From: Oxytricha trifallax
Lineage: Eukaryota > Ciliophora > Spirotrichea > Sporadotrichida > Oxytrichidae
Assembly: GCA_000711775.1 (NCBI GenBank)
Contig: ARYC01000340.1
Span: forward strand, 85,538 to 149,537
Reading direction: 5' to 3'
Length of the DNA: 64,000 bases
Positions 48,601 to 60,680 of the stretch are shown here, in pieces (within the stretch, counting starts at the first letter, position 1; each line of letters opens with the position of its first letter). A program made the translations under genes and the position numbers. Below the pieces are notes generated by a model that was not told the DNA's origin, ran no database searches, and worked only from the letters and a program-made list of their open reading frames with translations.

Positions 48601-49508
48601 ATTATCCTCTAATATGCTAGAATCTTTTTATTTATCCTTTATATTTATCTCTGATTAGTAATTAAAAATTACGAAATATTTGCTAATTTTAATTTAATAA
48701 ACTTATTATTAGTTGAAATTAATGAGTAAAATAATAAATGTATATTTAATTAAAACTTAAACAATTTTTAATGGTAAATTTATCAATTTTCTTACAGTTT
48801 AACTAGCTAAATTCAAAATATACACTTGTAGCTAAGTATACCTTGAGATCACTCCTATTCTGCTGATTTTTATAGTATATTTTAAATATCAAAATAAATA
48901 ATAAATCGAATCATAAATAACCCCTTAGCATGACATCAGACATTGAGATCAACCCAATTCTCAAAAAAGTTACGAATATTAAATGCTACATTATGATACA
49001 ATAAATCTCTGATATGTCATGATTTATCATAATAATTAGATTACCTCTATAGGACTAGCTTGTGAAATGCAGTATTCAGCATGTTATATACTTTTGCTTA
49101 AACAATAGTTTCTAGATATTGCTCCTATATTAAATAAAAAAGTGTAATTATGCCTGGTTAATATTGCCGTAGTAAATAGTTATGACAGTTTATGGTAAAC
49201 AAATAATCTTTTTTATCTTGCATATTATTAATAAAATAAATTATATATGACTATGTTTAATCTTTCATATTCTTTCCTTGAGTCTTAAGTATTATGAAAT
49301 TATCGAAGATATACTGAAAAGCCTTAGAAATATCATTATGCTTGGCATAATTAAAAAATTTTAATAAAAAATTAAATGAAAAAGTACCATACTTTAAATA
49401 TCTATGTCCATTTTAAATTAAAATCATATTTTTAACCCCAAAACATTTCAAATCCTCCATAAAGAAAATTCCCAGTGCCCGCTAAATCATGAAATCTACA
49501 TGATTTGA
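45696..49508. other. AT-rich DNA, no gene recognised
   Basis: A GC-richer patch at 47040-47180 and scattered short frames may be decayed scraps. No domain, intron or element end was identified. Confidence 0.4.
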
Positions 49509-49769
49509 AATTATTTTACCTGGTATATTGTTGTGTTAATCATCTAAATAAATGAACAAAATAGATCAGAATGCATTTATGGAGAGAGTATCAATTTTTA
49601 TCTTGGATATGCAATCACACAAGTGAAGAGAGCCTTTCCCATTTAATACGGTGTAGTTATCCAGGCATCTTTACATAGGATTTGTTAAGATAGCAAAGCA
49701 GATGACATGTAAGCATATTCTGAGTATAAGAACAGCATTGAGGAAGGTCTAGTGCAAGATAGGAGGTGA
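49509..49769 (+). CDS. Small hypothetical open frame or exon
   Basis: An 86-codon frame between TGAs (stop at 49767-49769), TAA/TAG as Gln. The core YGESINFYLGYAITQVKRAF, then IQYGVVIQASLHRICQDSKA and MQAYSEYKNSIEEGLVQDRR, reads like a real protein C-terminus with mixed helix content. No start Met is placed and upstream DNA is AT-rich, so it is probably the last exon or a fragment. Family unknown. Confidence 0.4.
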
Positions 49770-51700
49770 TCAAATTCAACTATAATGTCGATTAGTTTAA
49801 TGTATTTAATTATTGAAATTCAACTAATTAAATACTAAAAAATTTAACTGATAATCTTAGTATTGTTATATTATATGTATAGTGTATATTAAAAAGAATT
49901 TCAACATTCCTGATTAATGTATATATACTTACCTGCTTCGTCTTTCGAAAATTTTATGATATTTAAGTACTTTTTCTTGCAAATAGACATGAAAAGCACT
50001 ATCCATTTAATCATTTTAGTGTTTAATGATTATGATTAATTAATTAATTTTATCATTATAAATTTAATTATTAATAACTTCTAAACAATTATATTACTAA
50101 ATATGACTGCTTAAAACTGTTAATCTGTTTAATCAAATTTAACTTCGAAAGATAGCAAATTAGTGCATGTTATATATTTAATTAATTACATTTTTCATTT
50201 TAATGTTTCAATTCTTCCAATTCAATTCTATTTTAACAATAATGATTAATTAGCTTTAGAATTTTCAAAAAGAACTAAATACACCCTTTAAAAATTTACT
50301 GTATTGGCCTAGTAACCAAAGAATCACTTTGAAAAAAATAAGATTTTAATACAAAACATTGAGTGGTGCTCTTCAGATTAGTAGAATTTTGTATCCAAAA
50401 ATTTGCTTTATACTTAATTAATATTTACAAATATAAAAAAATTGGCTTTAACTATCATTTACGAGGACTAAACTAGCAACTTCATTATGCAATTCTCCCT
50501 CCTTATTAATATAAAATGATTGAATATATGATAAATTAATTAGAAAAAATATTTTTACACAACGCTTCCAGTACTATTCATGAATATGTTACATGTTTAA
50601 TTTAAAGAATATATCAAAAAACAAATTTCAGTATATGCTTTTAAGAAATAGGCGAGCCATTCTCTCAGGATTAGGAGGAAAGTTACTCTGAAACAAAAAG
50701 AAAGTGTGGCAAGACAAACAAGCAAAAGACAGAGTTGGGTCTTCTGGACCATTATATTGATTCATTAATATTTTAAACAATCATACTATGTCAATTTTTA
50801 CTGTAATGCTGTATTTTACTTTATCTCAGGAATATATAAAATTAAATTATAAGCTTCATAGAACTTCGATCTCCTTACATTTTCAAACTCTTAGTATTAT
50901 GACCTGGCTACTTTTGAGATTATGTTCCAACTTCATTTAAAACTCCAATTTTTATTTAAAATATATCGCTTGTAATCTAAAAGATAAAATTGAATGAGAA
51001 ATGAAGGAGTCTCATGAACTAAAAGAAGCATTTGATGAAGACAATGATTAAATTAAACTGTCACCAATCCTAAACAATTAATTAATAAGATAGAAATAAC
51101 TTTAATAATGTAAATACCGAATTATGTTATACTTCCAGAAGTTCAACTAATAATTTATTATAATAATTAATAGATAAAATTGTCAAACACATGACAAATT
51201 AAATTTATGCTGTTTATATTTTTAAGATTGCTTAGAAGATTATGGTGAAAAGCAGAAATAGTATAAATATTTTCAATGATAAAAAGAATAAATTAGAATA
51301 TCATCATTAAATCACAACATTAAATAAAGAAAGGAGGAAAGATAAAATAAGATTCGTCATACCTTTGATGATAATAAAAGGCAATAAAAATATAAGATTT
51401 AGGCTTGATTAATAGATCAACAACAATTATTATAATTTTTTTTCAAAAGATATTTATTATAAATTATAAATTGTTATTGAATTTGTTGTTAAATAGCTCT
51501 TTTCTTAATTCTACAAACATTAAAAATTGTAATAAAAGTTTAAAATAATTTAAGTTAAACTTTAAAAAAGAATACACTTAGATTACTATATTAAATATGA
51601 ATGAATTAGCGAGATTTACTCTTGGTGAGATTAAAAAATAAATTAAAATCTTCATAATATTTTTTTTTAATTATTATGAAGATAATAATAGTAATATGAT
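49770..51700. other. AT-rich DNA
   Basis: Only weak coding-like scraps (for example around 50640-50760) were seen. No repeat or element boundary was recognised. Confidence 0.4.
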
Positions 51701-51911
51701 CACATTGAGGCCTCTAGGAACCCCCCGATCTAATATATATGTTAATATATAAGGGAGAAGCCCTTTTAGTTAATTTTGGGAGATTCTCTCCGTGTATTCT
51801 GAGTCTTCATCTTCTTCTCTTTCTTCCTCTTCCTTTTCCTTATCCTCTCTGTGTTCTTCTTTTCTGTGGCCTGCCTTTTCTTCCTTTTCTTCTCTGATTA
51901 AGGATTTGGAT

Positions 51912-52457
51912 TCAGTCACCGGTGTCTTTTATTTTGAATTGAGTATCAAAGTTTCTGACATTAATTGAAAATTTTTAATTTTTAGATGCAATCGGTTCTT
52001 TGCATCTTGTGGTTATTAGTTGTGTGAGATCACTTTATAGGAAGCATACGTGTTTTTTGAGACATTTTACATGTATTTCCACTTTTTTCTGGTGGTCACG
52101 GTAATCTGAGCTCACCGAGATGCAGCTTGCTTCATTGGCTGTGACATTTTAGAGTATATCAATGTTAAAGAGTCTCACAAATCCTTGTAGGTCTGCAGGT
52201 GTGTTTACAACTGAATTTGTTTGTTCTTAAATATATTGGCCTTAGACTCCATCTTCCATATTAACTATTTTTATAAGTTTATTGTGGTTTAGGTTACTAT
52301 AAATTGCAGTGAAACCATTTGAGTATCTCATAATTATTAAGTACATTTTACTGTTGATTGTGTTCATACGTATTGAAATGCATGATTCTCTTGCATCGAA
52401 CTTTCTTGTAGTTACGCCTTTGTGATGGTATACATCTATTGATTGGATCTAGTTTAA
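51912..52457 (-). CDS. Unidentified coding segment, 181 codons uninterrupted
   Basis: The minus-strand frame with TAA/TAG as Gln ends at TGA 51912-51914. It contains KGVTTRKFDARESCISIRMN, YSNGFTAIYSNLNHNKLIKI, TPADLQGFVRLFNIDILQNV and VSSDYRDHQKKVEIHVKCLK: alternating strands and helices, balanced composition, clearly better than chance. Just downstream (51770-51900), another frame gives a very charged Glu/Lys/Arg tail (EEKEEKAGHRKEEHREDKEK), probably the original C-terminus after a frameshift or short intron. I do not recognise the fold. Upstream it fades into AT-rich DNA near 52460. Confidence 0.45.
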
Positions 52458-52539
52458 TAATAATTAATTATTTATTAACTTTCAATATAAATAGGATCCA
52501 TGATAAGTACTAAACTTTAATTTTTAATTTCTTATTAAA

Positions 52540-53240
52540 TTTCTATTTTGTACTAATTTTATTCCGTGACGTAATTGACGTCATTTGAATTTGGACTGGG
52601 TGAGTGAAGGAGTGATTAATGGATTCTTTCTCCTCCACAGTTACTATCTATGTAATAAGTGGGTTCGTTGGAACTTTCTTAGTATGAGCTACCTTCGCCG
52701 TATTCATCATACCTCTGTTTTTCCTCCACCGAACTCCAGTCTTCCTCATTATCTGAGTAGATTAATCTTTTTGTTATGAGGTTAGTGTTTCTGTTTAGGG
52801 ATGGTTGATCTTCATCTATTATATAGTAAACTTCACTTTCATGTTTACTACCCTCTTTGAGCTTCTCTCTACCTCTACTGGTGGTATGGCTAGTTTTTTA
52901 AGCTTGTGTTGCTTAGTGCTCTGGTAATGGTTTATTATTGGGGTTTTATGAATTTATTGTTTATTGATGCTAGTCTAAGCATCTTGAAAAGTTGTTAAGT
53001 CCATAGTTGAACCGCTTCACAGTTGTTTCTTACTTTAAACTGTATTTTTGTTAGGTGTAGTTGGAACTGGTTGACTATTGAGAAGCCTTTTCTTATGATT
53101 TTCCTACTAGAAAAGTTATGATTTCAAGTATGTGTAGTCCCATTAACTTTTTTTGTTAGATGATTTATATTGTGTATTGAGCAAGGTGTTGTATTTCATT
53201 TTTTTAAATGTCACCTTGAATGATATCCCTTTTTATTTTG
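52540..53240 (-). pseudogene. Degenerate coding block upstream of the 51.9-kb frame
   Basis: Several minus-strand frames are open with only TGA as stop. The best readings are NFSSRKIIRKGFSIVNQFQL and VRNNCEAVQLWTQQLFKMLR (about 53100-53000) and the acidic YSDNEEDWSSVEEKQRYDEY and CGGERIHQSLLHSPSPNSND (about 52750-52570). These may be further parts of the gene at 51912-52457 interrupted by AT-rich sequence (52450-52540). Identity unknown. Confidence 0.35.
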
Positions 53241-53279
53241 CTCAGTATACCCATTGTGCATTTCTTATTTAATAATTTT

Positions 53280-54103
53280 TATTATTAAAGTGAATTAAGT
53301 CATTTGATCGTGAATATACAAGATTAATCAAGAATTTAATGATTTAATGTATAGTTACAGTACAGTGATCTTGTCTTAATAACCTCATAATCAGCTCATT
53401 TTCCATCATCAAGTTCATCATGATCTATTGAGCTTTTCTTGAGATCGGCGCTCGTTCACATCGTTATCTTCGTAGCATCACTAAAAGTTGGGATTCAGGT
53501 TCAACATCTGCAATCTCAGCCACATCTCGATTTAAGACCGCTGTTCTCACGATCAGTTGACAGGGCAGTCCTCCATTTTATTAGGTGAAATTTTAATAAT
53601 TCTGCGAATTTAATAAATTAAATCAAGCACAGTCTTAATTAATCAGTGGCTTTTAAAAATTAATTAAGACATCACTAATTAAAATTCTTAATAGATTAAA
53701 ACTACTAGCATAAACTTTAATCATTTATCATTAAAACTATAAAAGTTTTAATTTGCCTGATTTAATTAATTAAAATCTCAGAATTATTAAAATTTCACCT
53801 AATAAAATGGAGGACTCTCCTGTCAACTGATCGTGAGAACAGCGTTCTTAAATCGAGATGTGGCTGAGATTGCAGATGCTGAACCTGAATCCCGACTTTT
53901 AGTGATGCTACGAAGATAACGATGTGAACGAGCACCGATCTCAAGAAAAGCTCAATAGATCATGATGAACTTGATGATGGAAAATGAGCTGATTATGAGG
54001 TTATTAAGACAAGATCACTGTACTGTAACTATACACCAAATCATTAAATTCTTGATTAATCTTGTATATTCACGATCAAATGACTTAATTCACTTTAATA
54101 ATA
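53280..54103. mobile_element. 824-bp inverted-repeat element with coding-like arms
   Basis: The left arm 53280-53604 and right arm 53779-54103 are complementary at near-identity, with ~175 bp of AT-rich spacer. Unlike the small foldback family, the inner arm halves are GC-richer and protein-like. The right arm, plus strand, reads LIVRTAFLNRDVAEIADAEP, ESRLLVMLRRQRCERAPISR and IMMNLMMENELIMRLLRQDH without a TGA, and the left arm carries the same on the minus strand. It ends in ATTATTAAAGTG. No target duplication was recognised. It may be a transposon that captured part of a gene, or an inverted duplication. Confidence 0.75.
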
Positions 54104-55497
54104 TAAATTTTGACATTTTTGTATTAGATCATTTTTAAGTTAGGAGTTACGAAAAGGAAAGACTCTTCCTTGATCAAAATTATGTATAAAAATAAAAAAT
54201 ACTTGATTTTAGTTATAGAAACTAAGATGTAGGAAATAAAAGGCACTTACATCCCACATATAGACTAAATTCACAAATAAATTCTGCCTGTACATAAATG
54301 TCCTGTAGAAATAGAATAATTTTTTGAAAATCTAAAAACATAAATATATTTGAAATATTGCGACAATTCACAACATTTATTAATTATATAGAGTACATAA
54401 GTAAAAAGTATTATATTAATTTTTGAACTTTGCTATTTTATAGTTATTATTTACAATTATCGAAATAATGATTCTTTTTTGAATATTTAGGATTCTTAAA
54501 TTCCTATTATTTTGCAGTTTTATTAATGATTAAAACTTGATATAAAAAAAATTAATTTGATTCTTATGAATTTTAAGGAAAATAATTTACTGATCATAAA
54601 TAAATTTATTCAAGCAAAATTATCTGATTTAGATAGATTTGCAAATTTTATTCTGTAGAAATGGTTTAACATTTTAAAGTACCTTTATTTTAATAAAAAT
54701 GGTCTTATATTAACAAAATATAAGTAGATATATAAAATAAACTAATCCGGAAATTTAGAATATAAAAATGAAAGCAATTAAGTTAGAATCAATTTTAATG
54801 TCATATCTTCAAAATTATTTACTGCTTATAAATTGATTTGATTTTTAAAATATTATAAATGCATTGTGTTATGTTATTACTTCCTTCACATTCATTAATA
54901 AATATATGTATATCATTGTAGTAGTAGTATGACTTTTATTTTTTACCTTTGTTACAACTGTAAAATAATCATTATAATAAGTAAGTAGCTTGTGTGTTAT
55001 TAAAATAATTTTCTCGGAATCTTTTTAGATTATTTTAAATAAAAATATGTTTTTATTTCTCAAAATATGCCTCATTAAATCAATTATATATCTTTGATTA
55101 CTACTTGAGTTAGTTTATACCTTCTCAATTATGAAAATAAATTGATATACTGTCTCAACTAAAGTTTTTATAACTATAAACAAGTATAATTATGAGCAAT
55201 ATTTGAATAGGGATAATTACATATTTAGAATCGAACTAACTCATAAATATATTATAGAATTATGGAATAAATCATTTTTAAATGTAAATGTTGTCATAAT
55301 ACTACATATAAACCAAGTTATGTTTTCTATAATTCCATTAATAATTCGTGAAATATTTTTATATTATATATTTCTCTATTAATATAAATATATAAAATCA
55401 TTTTATATTCATAATAATCTTGATAAAAACAAATCAATCAGTTTATATGATTGCAATTTTTATCGAATCTAATACTTGCCTTAGTTAAAAATGCAAG
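54104..55497. other. AT-rich DNA
   Basis: No gene or repeat recognised between two large inverted-repeat elements. Confidence 0.4.
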
Positions 55498-55501
55498 AAT
55501 T

Positions 55502-56431
55502 CTTTTTTTATTATTACTAAAATACATAAGGTTTGGAAATTATAGAAATACAAATGAGATCAAAATATGTAATTAATTCTAGCTGCCACTTATTACAATT
55601 CCTACTAATTCAAATTAAAAAACTAAATATAATTATGACTTATTTAACTTTAAAATTAAATATACATATAAAACTGTGCGAATGTGGTAAGTGAGCAAAA
55701 TATAATATTACAACTACGGGGTGCTGTGATTTTGCAAAAATGTTAATAATTTAATAAATATATAAATGGATGCCACTCTCATCATCCGTTCAATCAATCA
55801 CTTAATGACACGCCGTTGAATGGAGTCTTGCCCTTGATGCTGGTGAATACGTTAAAACTGCACGATACTGCGGTATGACTGATGAGATCCCTGGCCATGA
55901 CAACGAGAGAGGTAAAATTATCGTTACTATTGATAACTCAGAGAACTCCTACCAATAAGCTTCAGCTTTAAGCACCGCTCCCCAACTCATCCAACATACT
56001 TCATACGCGAGATTCGTCAATGTTAATCAAATTCACAATATTGATAGTGATGACAAGACATTCCATAGGCTTGAGGATGCTATCTCGACAGATTCACCGA
56101 AGACATTTGTATCAATGGTTTAGCTAACGCATTCTCACTATCACACCGGCTCTCTACATTAATATATTTATATATTTATTAAATTATTAACATTTTTGCA
56201 AAATCACAGCACCCCGTAGTTGTAATATTATATTTTGCTCACTTACCACATTCGCACAGTTTTATATGTATATTTAATTTTAAAGTTAAATAAGTCATAA
56301 TTATATTTAGTTTTTTAATTTGAATTAGTAGGAATTGTAATAAGTGGCAGCTAGAATTAATTACATATTTTGATCTCATTTGTATTTCTATAATTTCCAA
56401 ACCTTATGTATTTTAGTAATAATAAAAAAAG
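55502..56431. mobile_element. 930-bp inverted-repeat element carrying coding cargo
   Basis: Arms 55502-55765 and about 56165-56431 are ~265-bp near-perfect inverted repeats, with outer end CTTTTTTTATTATTACTAAA and inner motif ACAACTACGGGGTGCTGTGA. They enclose about 400 bp of GC-richer coding sequence. AATT borders both ends (55498-55501, 56432-56435), a possible target duplication, although the word is itself palindromic. No transposase is present, so it is non-autonomous. Confidence 0.85.
55766..56155 (+). pseudogene. Cargo gene fragment inside the inverted-repeat element
   Basis: Begins exactly at the inner arm edge with ATG 55766 (MDATLIIRSINHLMTRR). After a frame change it reads EWSLALDAGEYVKTARYCGM, DEIPGHDNERGKIIVTIDNS and PQLIQHTSYARFVNVNQIHN. 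A second frame change near 56090 gives DRFTEDICINGLANAFSLSH. Composition and codon use (more G/C at third positions) differ sharply from the AT-rich arms. No transposase or reverse transcriptase motif is present; the protein family is not recognised. At least two frameshifts mean it is not translated as one protein now. Confidence 0.5.
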
Positions 56432-56435
56432 AATT

Positions 56436-58723
56436 AGCAGGCTAGTTTAAATTTGTTTATTGGTTAAATGTTATTAAGTTAACTTATTTAAATTAAATAA
56501 ATTATAATTTTATTATATTTAATACTATTTTATTTAAATTAATTAATTTTAAATATAATCTCTATTACCAAATCTTCAACAACAAAAGATTTCGAATTAT
56601 AGACTAAATCTAAAGTTTGTAAATTATTATTATAAATCATGAGAATAAATGATTAATTTAATATATCGTCTAAAAAATTAAAATAAAGTAAAGTCTATAA
56701 ATATTATAAAGAATAACTATAAAACGACTATTTTAATTAAAAAAGAAAATTTTAATAAAAGAAATCTTTGTTAAAAACAAATGTTGATTTTGAGATTTTT
56801 AATATTTATTATATATTCTAAGTTATAATTTGAAAATTATTTAATATAAATTAAATATAAAAAAATATATTAAATAATTTCAATTATAATCATATATATT
56901 AAAATATTTGTAACATAATGAATAGTCAATTAATTTCAATAAAAGGTATGTGCATTATAAAATATAAAAATTGAAATTTAATGTGAAAAAAATATAAAAA
57001 TAATAATTGGGAAACGAGATAAATTTTTTAAACCACAATTTTAAATACGATGCATAAAAGAGTGTTACAAATAAAAAAAAATTGTTTAAAAAATAGTATG
57101 GATTATATAAAAATAATTGAAATATCAATATTATATTAAATTTTTAAAATGATTGATTCAAAAAATCAATGAAATGAATAAATATAGTTAATAATAGTAT
57201 TAAAGAAAATTACTAACTAAAATAGAAAATAAATTAAATCAGAAATAAAAAACAACTACTAGAAAAGATATTTATGTGAAAAAATTGGAAAATAATAAAG
57301 AAATTTTAAATTATAATTTATTTACTGCCCTTAACAAGCTAAAACTTGTCTATACTGATATGTCAATCTATTTATGAGCTATTCGTCTACGCTTTCACAA
57401 AGTAAAAACTCTTCGACATTTTACACATCCAAGAAATAACGTCTAACCTATTTAAATTTTAATATCAAATCAACCTATTCCCAAACTATGATACTCAAGC
57501 TTCTTTTCATAGCTAATTTTATTTCTAAATTAAATAAAAAATCTCAATTAATAAATTATCAACAATATCTTATTTAATACTTCTAATTTCAAAATATAAT
57601 CGTATAAAATAACGTGCTTCTCATCTAATATTTTAGTATCCATTAATTAATATAGTATTTATCAATTTAATCGAAATTAAATATTAAAACAATTATAAAC
57701 AATCTTCGAAATTTCGATTTTATTATTTAGTAATAGTGACATATTCAAAATTTCAATTGAAACATGACGCATTTAAATAATTTTATTTCTTGATGAGTTT
57801 GTATATTGTTTTTGTTGGTCAAACGTTTTCCCACGTTGCTGTCTTAATTTAATCTTAGCATATATATCCAATTATGCAATTTGAATCTTATTTATTATAT
57901 TTTTAAAAAAATATTATTAAACCAATTTTTGCTATTATATGTTTACATAATACAAAATATTTATAGTTTATATAATATTTGGCTTAATGAAATGATACTT
58001 AATATTCGATGACAAAATAAAGGAGAATTATAATGCTAAAGAGCAGTTTTAATATAAATTAAATATGATAGTATCAAATAATGATGATGATGATGAATAA
58101 CTTAAGGTAAGGTTAATAGGAAAACTAGAAATAAAGATCTCTAGTATTAAATAAATAATTATTATTGTTAACGCTATTGTTATTATTATTGGCTATTGTT
58201 ATTATTATTATTGAGCGTATATATATATTAGTTAGTTGTAGTTAGTACTTAAGGTGCGAAAAAATCTTCCAATTGACAACCAATACATTTTCTTGCAGTA
58301 CATTTTCATTTTGATGTCCAGTATTTCTTCAGTAGGGGGAGCGACTTTGGCCTTTTGGACCTATGTGCCTCTCATAGGGTGTTCCCGTAGTCTCAAATAA
58401 TTTAATAAATTTATAGTTTATTATAAATAATCATGAATTAATAAAAAGTGTTTTGAAATGAGTATTTAACATTGCAAAAATTAATAGATTTAAAAAGAAT
58501 AAATGAACAACTTTGCTTTTATTTTAATCATTCTCATTTTAATCCTTGAATTTATACTTTGTTGTTGTAGCTTCTTTGTCAGTTCGTCATTTACTAAAAT
58601 TGCTATCACTTCTAAAGTTATATTGAAATAAAACGAATTTAGATGCAATTTTATTTATTTATCCGCACGCATATTTGCTTACATTATATTGAATTTATTT
58701 AATAATTATCAAATAAGACAATA
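56436..58723. other. AT-rich DNA
   Basis: Nothing recognised except short GATGAT and ATT repeats near 58080 and 58160-58220 and a GC-richer patch at 58320-58390. Confidence 0.4.
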
Positions 58724-58984
58724 AAACCCCGTTAGTCAATTAAGAATGAAGATTGGGGATTAAGAATAATGAAATTAAGAATTAATTATAATTGGCTGAA
58801 ATTAAATATAATTAGGCTAAAAACAAATTTACGCACCCTGATTGGTATATTTTATAGAGACAATTAATCGAACCAATGGCTTTAATAATTAGCCAAAACT
58901 TAATAATTTACGCCAATTATAATTAATTCTTAATTTCATTATTCTTATTCCCCAATCTTCATTCTTAATTGACTAACGGGGTTT
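58724..58984. mobile_element. 261-bp MITE with AAACCCC ends and TA target duplication
   Basis: Terminal inverted repeats of about 75 bp begin AAACCCCGTTAGTCAATTAA and end with the complement CTAACGGGGTTT. Directly outside are TA (58722-58723) and TA (58985-58986). The small non-coding body, long inverted repeats and TA duplication fit a Tc1/mariner-type MITE. The ends again resemble the C4A4 telomeric repeat, as in the TBE-type element, but no further similarity to it is visible. Confidence 0.85.
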
Positions 58985-60036
58985 TATAACAATTTCCAAC
59001 GATAAATTATGAAGATTTAAGTATATTAAAACTAAGATTTTATTATAATTAAATATTATATCCTCAATTCTATTTTACTTTAATAAAATTAGCATATTTA
59101 AATCAAAATTAGTAAATAAACTATAATTATTTTTCATATAAAAGTAAGTTATTATTAAGAAAGCGCAGAACTAGATAAACTTGATGATATTTATTGTTAA
59201 TCTTTAACCAATAAAAATATCATTTTATTTGAGCATTAAAATATATTTATACTACTCACTTACTTCTATGGCACTAACCAAGAATAATCAAACTTTATGT
59301 GAAAACTATTATGGCAATATTCAAATTAAAACAATTATTTGTTTAACTTAATAAATGTTTTTGTCGAGTGTAAATATAAATAATTTTTTATTGATTTAAA
59401 TTCAAAAATCAAATCTCTCAATTTGATATAAATTTTATTTTGTTAGTAACTAAAATGGAACTAGTAGTGGATAAATTTATAATAGCTTTCTAACAACAAC
59501 ATACTTACTTTAAATCTTATTACAAACTTTTGCAAAAGTAATCTTAATATCGAATACTAAAAATTTATATTTATGTTAATAATAATAAAATGATTTTCTA
59601 TATTTTGTTTACATAAAATGTTAATATAAAAACTCAATAAAAATAGCATATTATTGTATCAAAAGAGTATTATAATATTTCAATTATCATTATTTTATGG
59701 ATAATTATTAATCATTTTTGGTATTATAAGACATATGTTATTTCTGATAATTTTCTATGTTCTAAAATATAATTAAAATTCATTATTTACATCAAAATGT
59801 TTTATTTGATGAAAATAATCTAAACTTTTATAGTAAGTAAATTTCCAAGATCTCCTAATCCTTCAATATTCTTAAGTATTTGTATTAGTTATCAGCACTA
59901 ACTGAATTTTATATTATTATATTAAAAGCAATTTATTCTTCATTAGCTCCAAGAAATTATATCTCATTTAATATTAATCTATAATTAATAGTTTTCATAG
60001 AATTATTCACTAAATATAACTTGAAAGTAGAGTAAT
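58985..60036. other. AT-rich DNA
   Basis: No gene or repeat recognised. Confidence 0.4.
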
Positions 60037-60677
60037 ATTGTTAAAATAGATAAAAATAGGAAATTATTTAAATTCATTAAATATCCAAATTAATAATTAA
60101 TTATAACTGTAATGAATTAGGAGTGCGTGTAATACTAATCAGTTTTAGTTTTAAAATTAGTTAATATATATTAGTGGTCTAGTGGTCCGATGTTCCAGTG
60201 GTCTGGCAGGGTCTTTAGTGGTCCAGTGGTCAGGTGGTCAGGTGGTCTGGCCGAGGTTTTTGTGGTCCACCGTATTGAAGCTAAAGATGCACCTATTGTA
60301 GACGAAGTAAATGGTGATCAATACTACATCAACGTGATTGTCACCGATGAATTTAAGACTGACTCCGCTGCTACTGATGCTTATCTTCCAGATATTAACT
60401 TCTACCGATTCAGAATGAACATCCTTGAAAATCTTGAAATTGTCACAAGAGACATTGAAAAAGTTTCATTAGCAAGAACTGAGTCATACCCGGCCAGACC
60501 ACCGGACCACACTAAAGACCCTGCCAGACCACTGGACCACTAATATATATTAATTAATTTTAAAACTAAAACTGATTAGTATTACACGCACTCCTAATTC
60601 ATTACAGTTATAATTAATTATTAATTTGGATATTTAATGAATTTAAATAATTTCCTATTTTTATCTATTTTAACAAT
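60037..60677. mobile_element. 641-bp inverted-repeat element with GTGGTC arrays and coding cargo
   Basis: Terminal inverted repeats of ~135 bp (ATTGTTAAAATAGATAAAAA at the left end, complement at the right) are flanked by AAT on both sides (60034-60036 and 60678-60680), the duplication type also seen at the TBE-type element. Inside the arms lie arrays of GTGGTC-like hexamers: about ten copies on the left (60170-60270) and inverted copies on the right (60495-60542). The two arrays are themselves partly complementary. The centre holds a GC-richer coding segment. Hexamer arrays just inside the ends could bind a transposase supplied in trans. Confidence 0.86.
60190..60543 (+). CDS. Cargo coding segment of the 60-kb inverted-repeat element
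   Basis: The uninterrupted frame from ATG 60190 crosses the left hexamer array. The protein-like core (about 60255-60490, ~78 codons) reads VFVVHRIEAKDAPIVDEVNG, QYYINVIVTDEFKTDSAATD and INFYRFRMNILENLEIVTRD, then a short tail into the right array. The frame stays open beyond 60543 because TAA is Gln, so the true ends are undefined. Arm-encoded parts (Trp/Arg/Gly and Pro/Asp/His-rich) are probably not native protein. Codon use is GC-richer than all surroundings, suggesting capture from an expressed gene. The core has no TGA or shift. Family not recognised; the Ile/Val-rich strands suggest a beta-rich fold. Confidence 0.5.
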   Translation: MFQWSGRVFSGPVVRWSGGLAEVFVVHRIEAKDAPIVDEVNGDQYYINVIVTDEFKTDSAATDAYLPDINFYRFRMNILENLEIVTRDIEKVSLARTESYPARPPDHTKDPARPLDH

Positions 60678-60680
60678 AAT

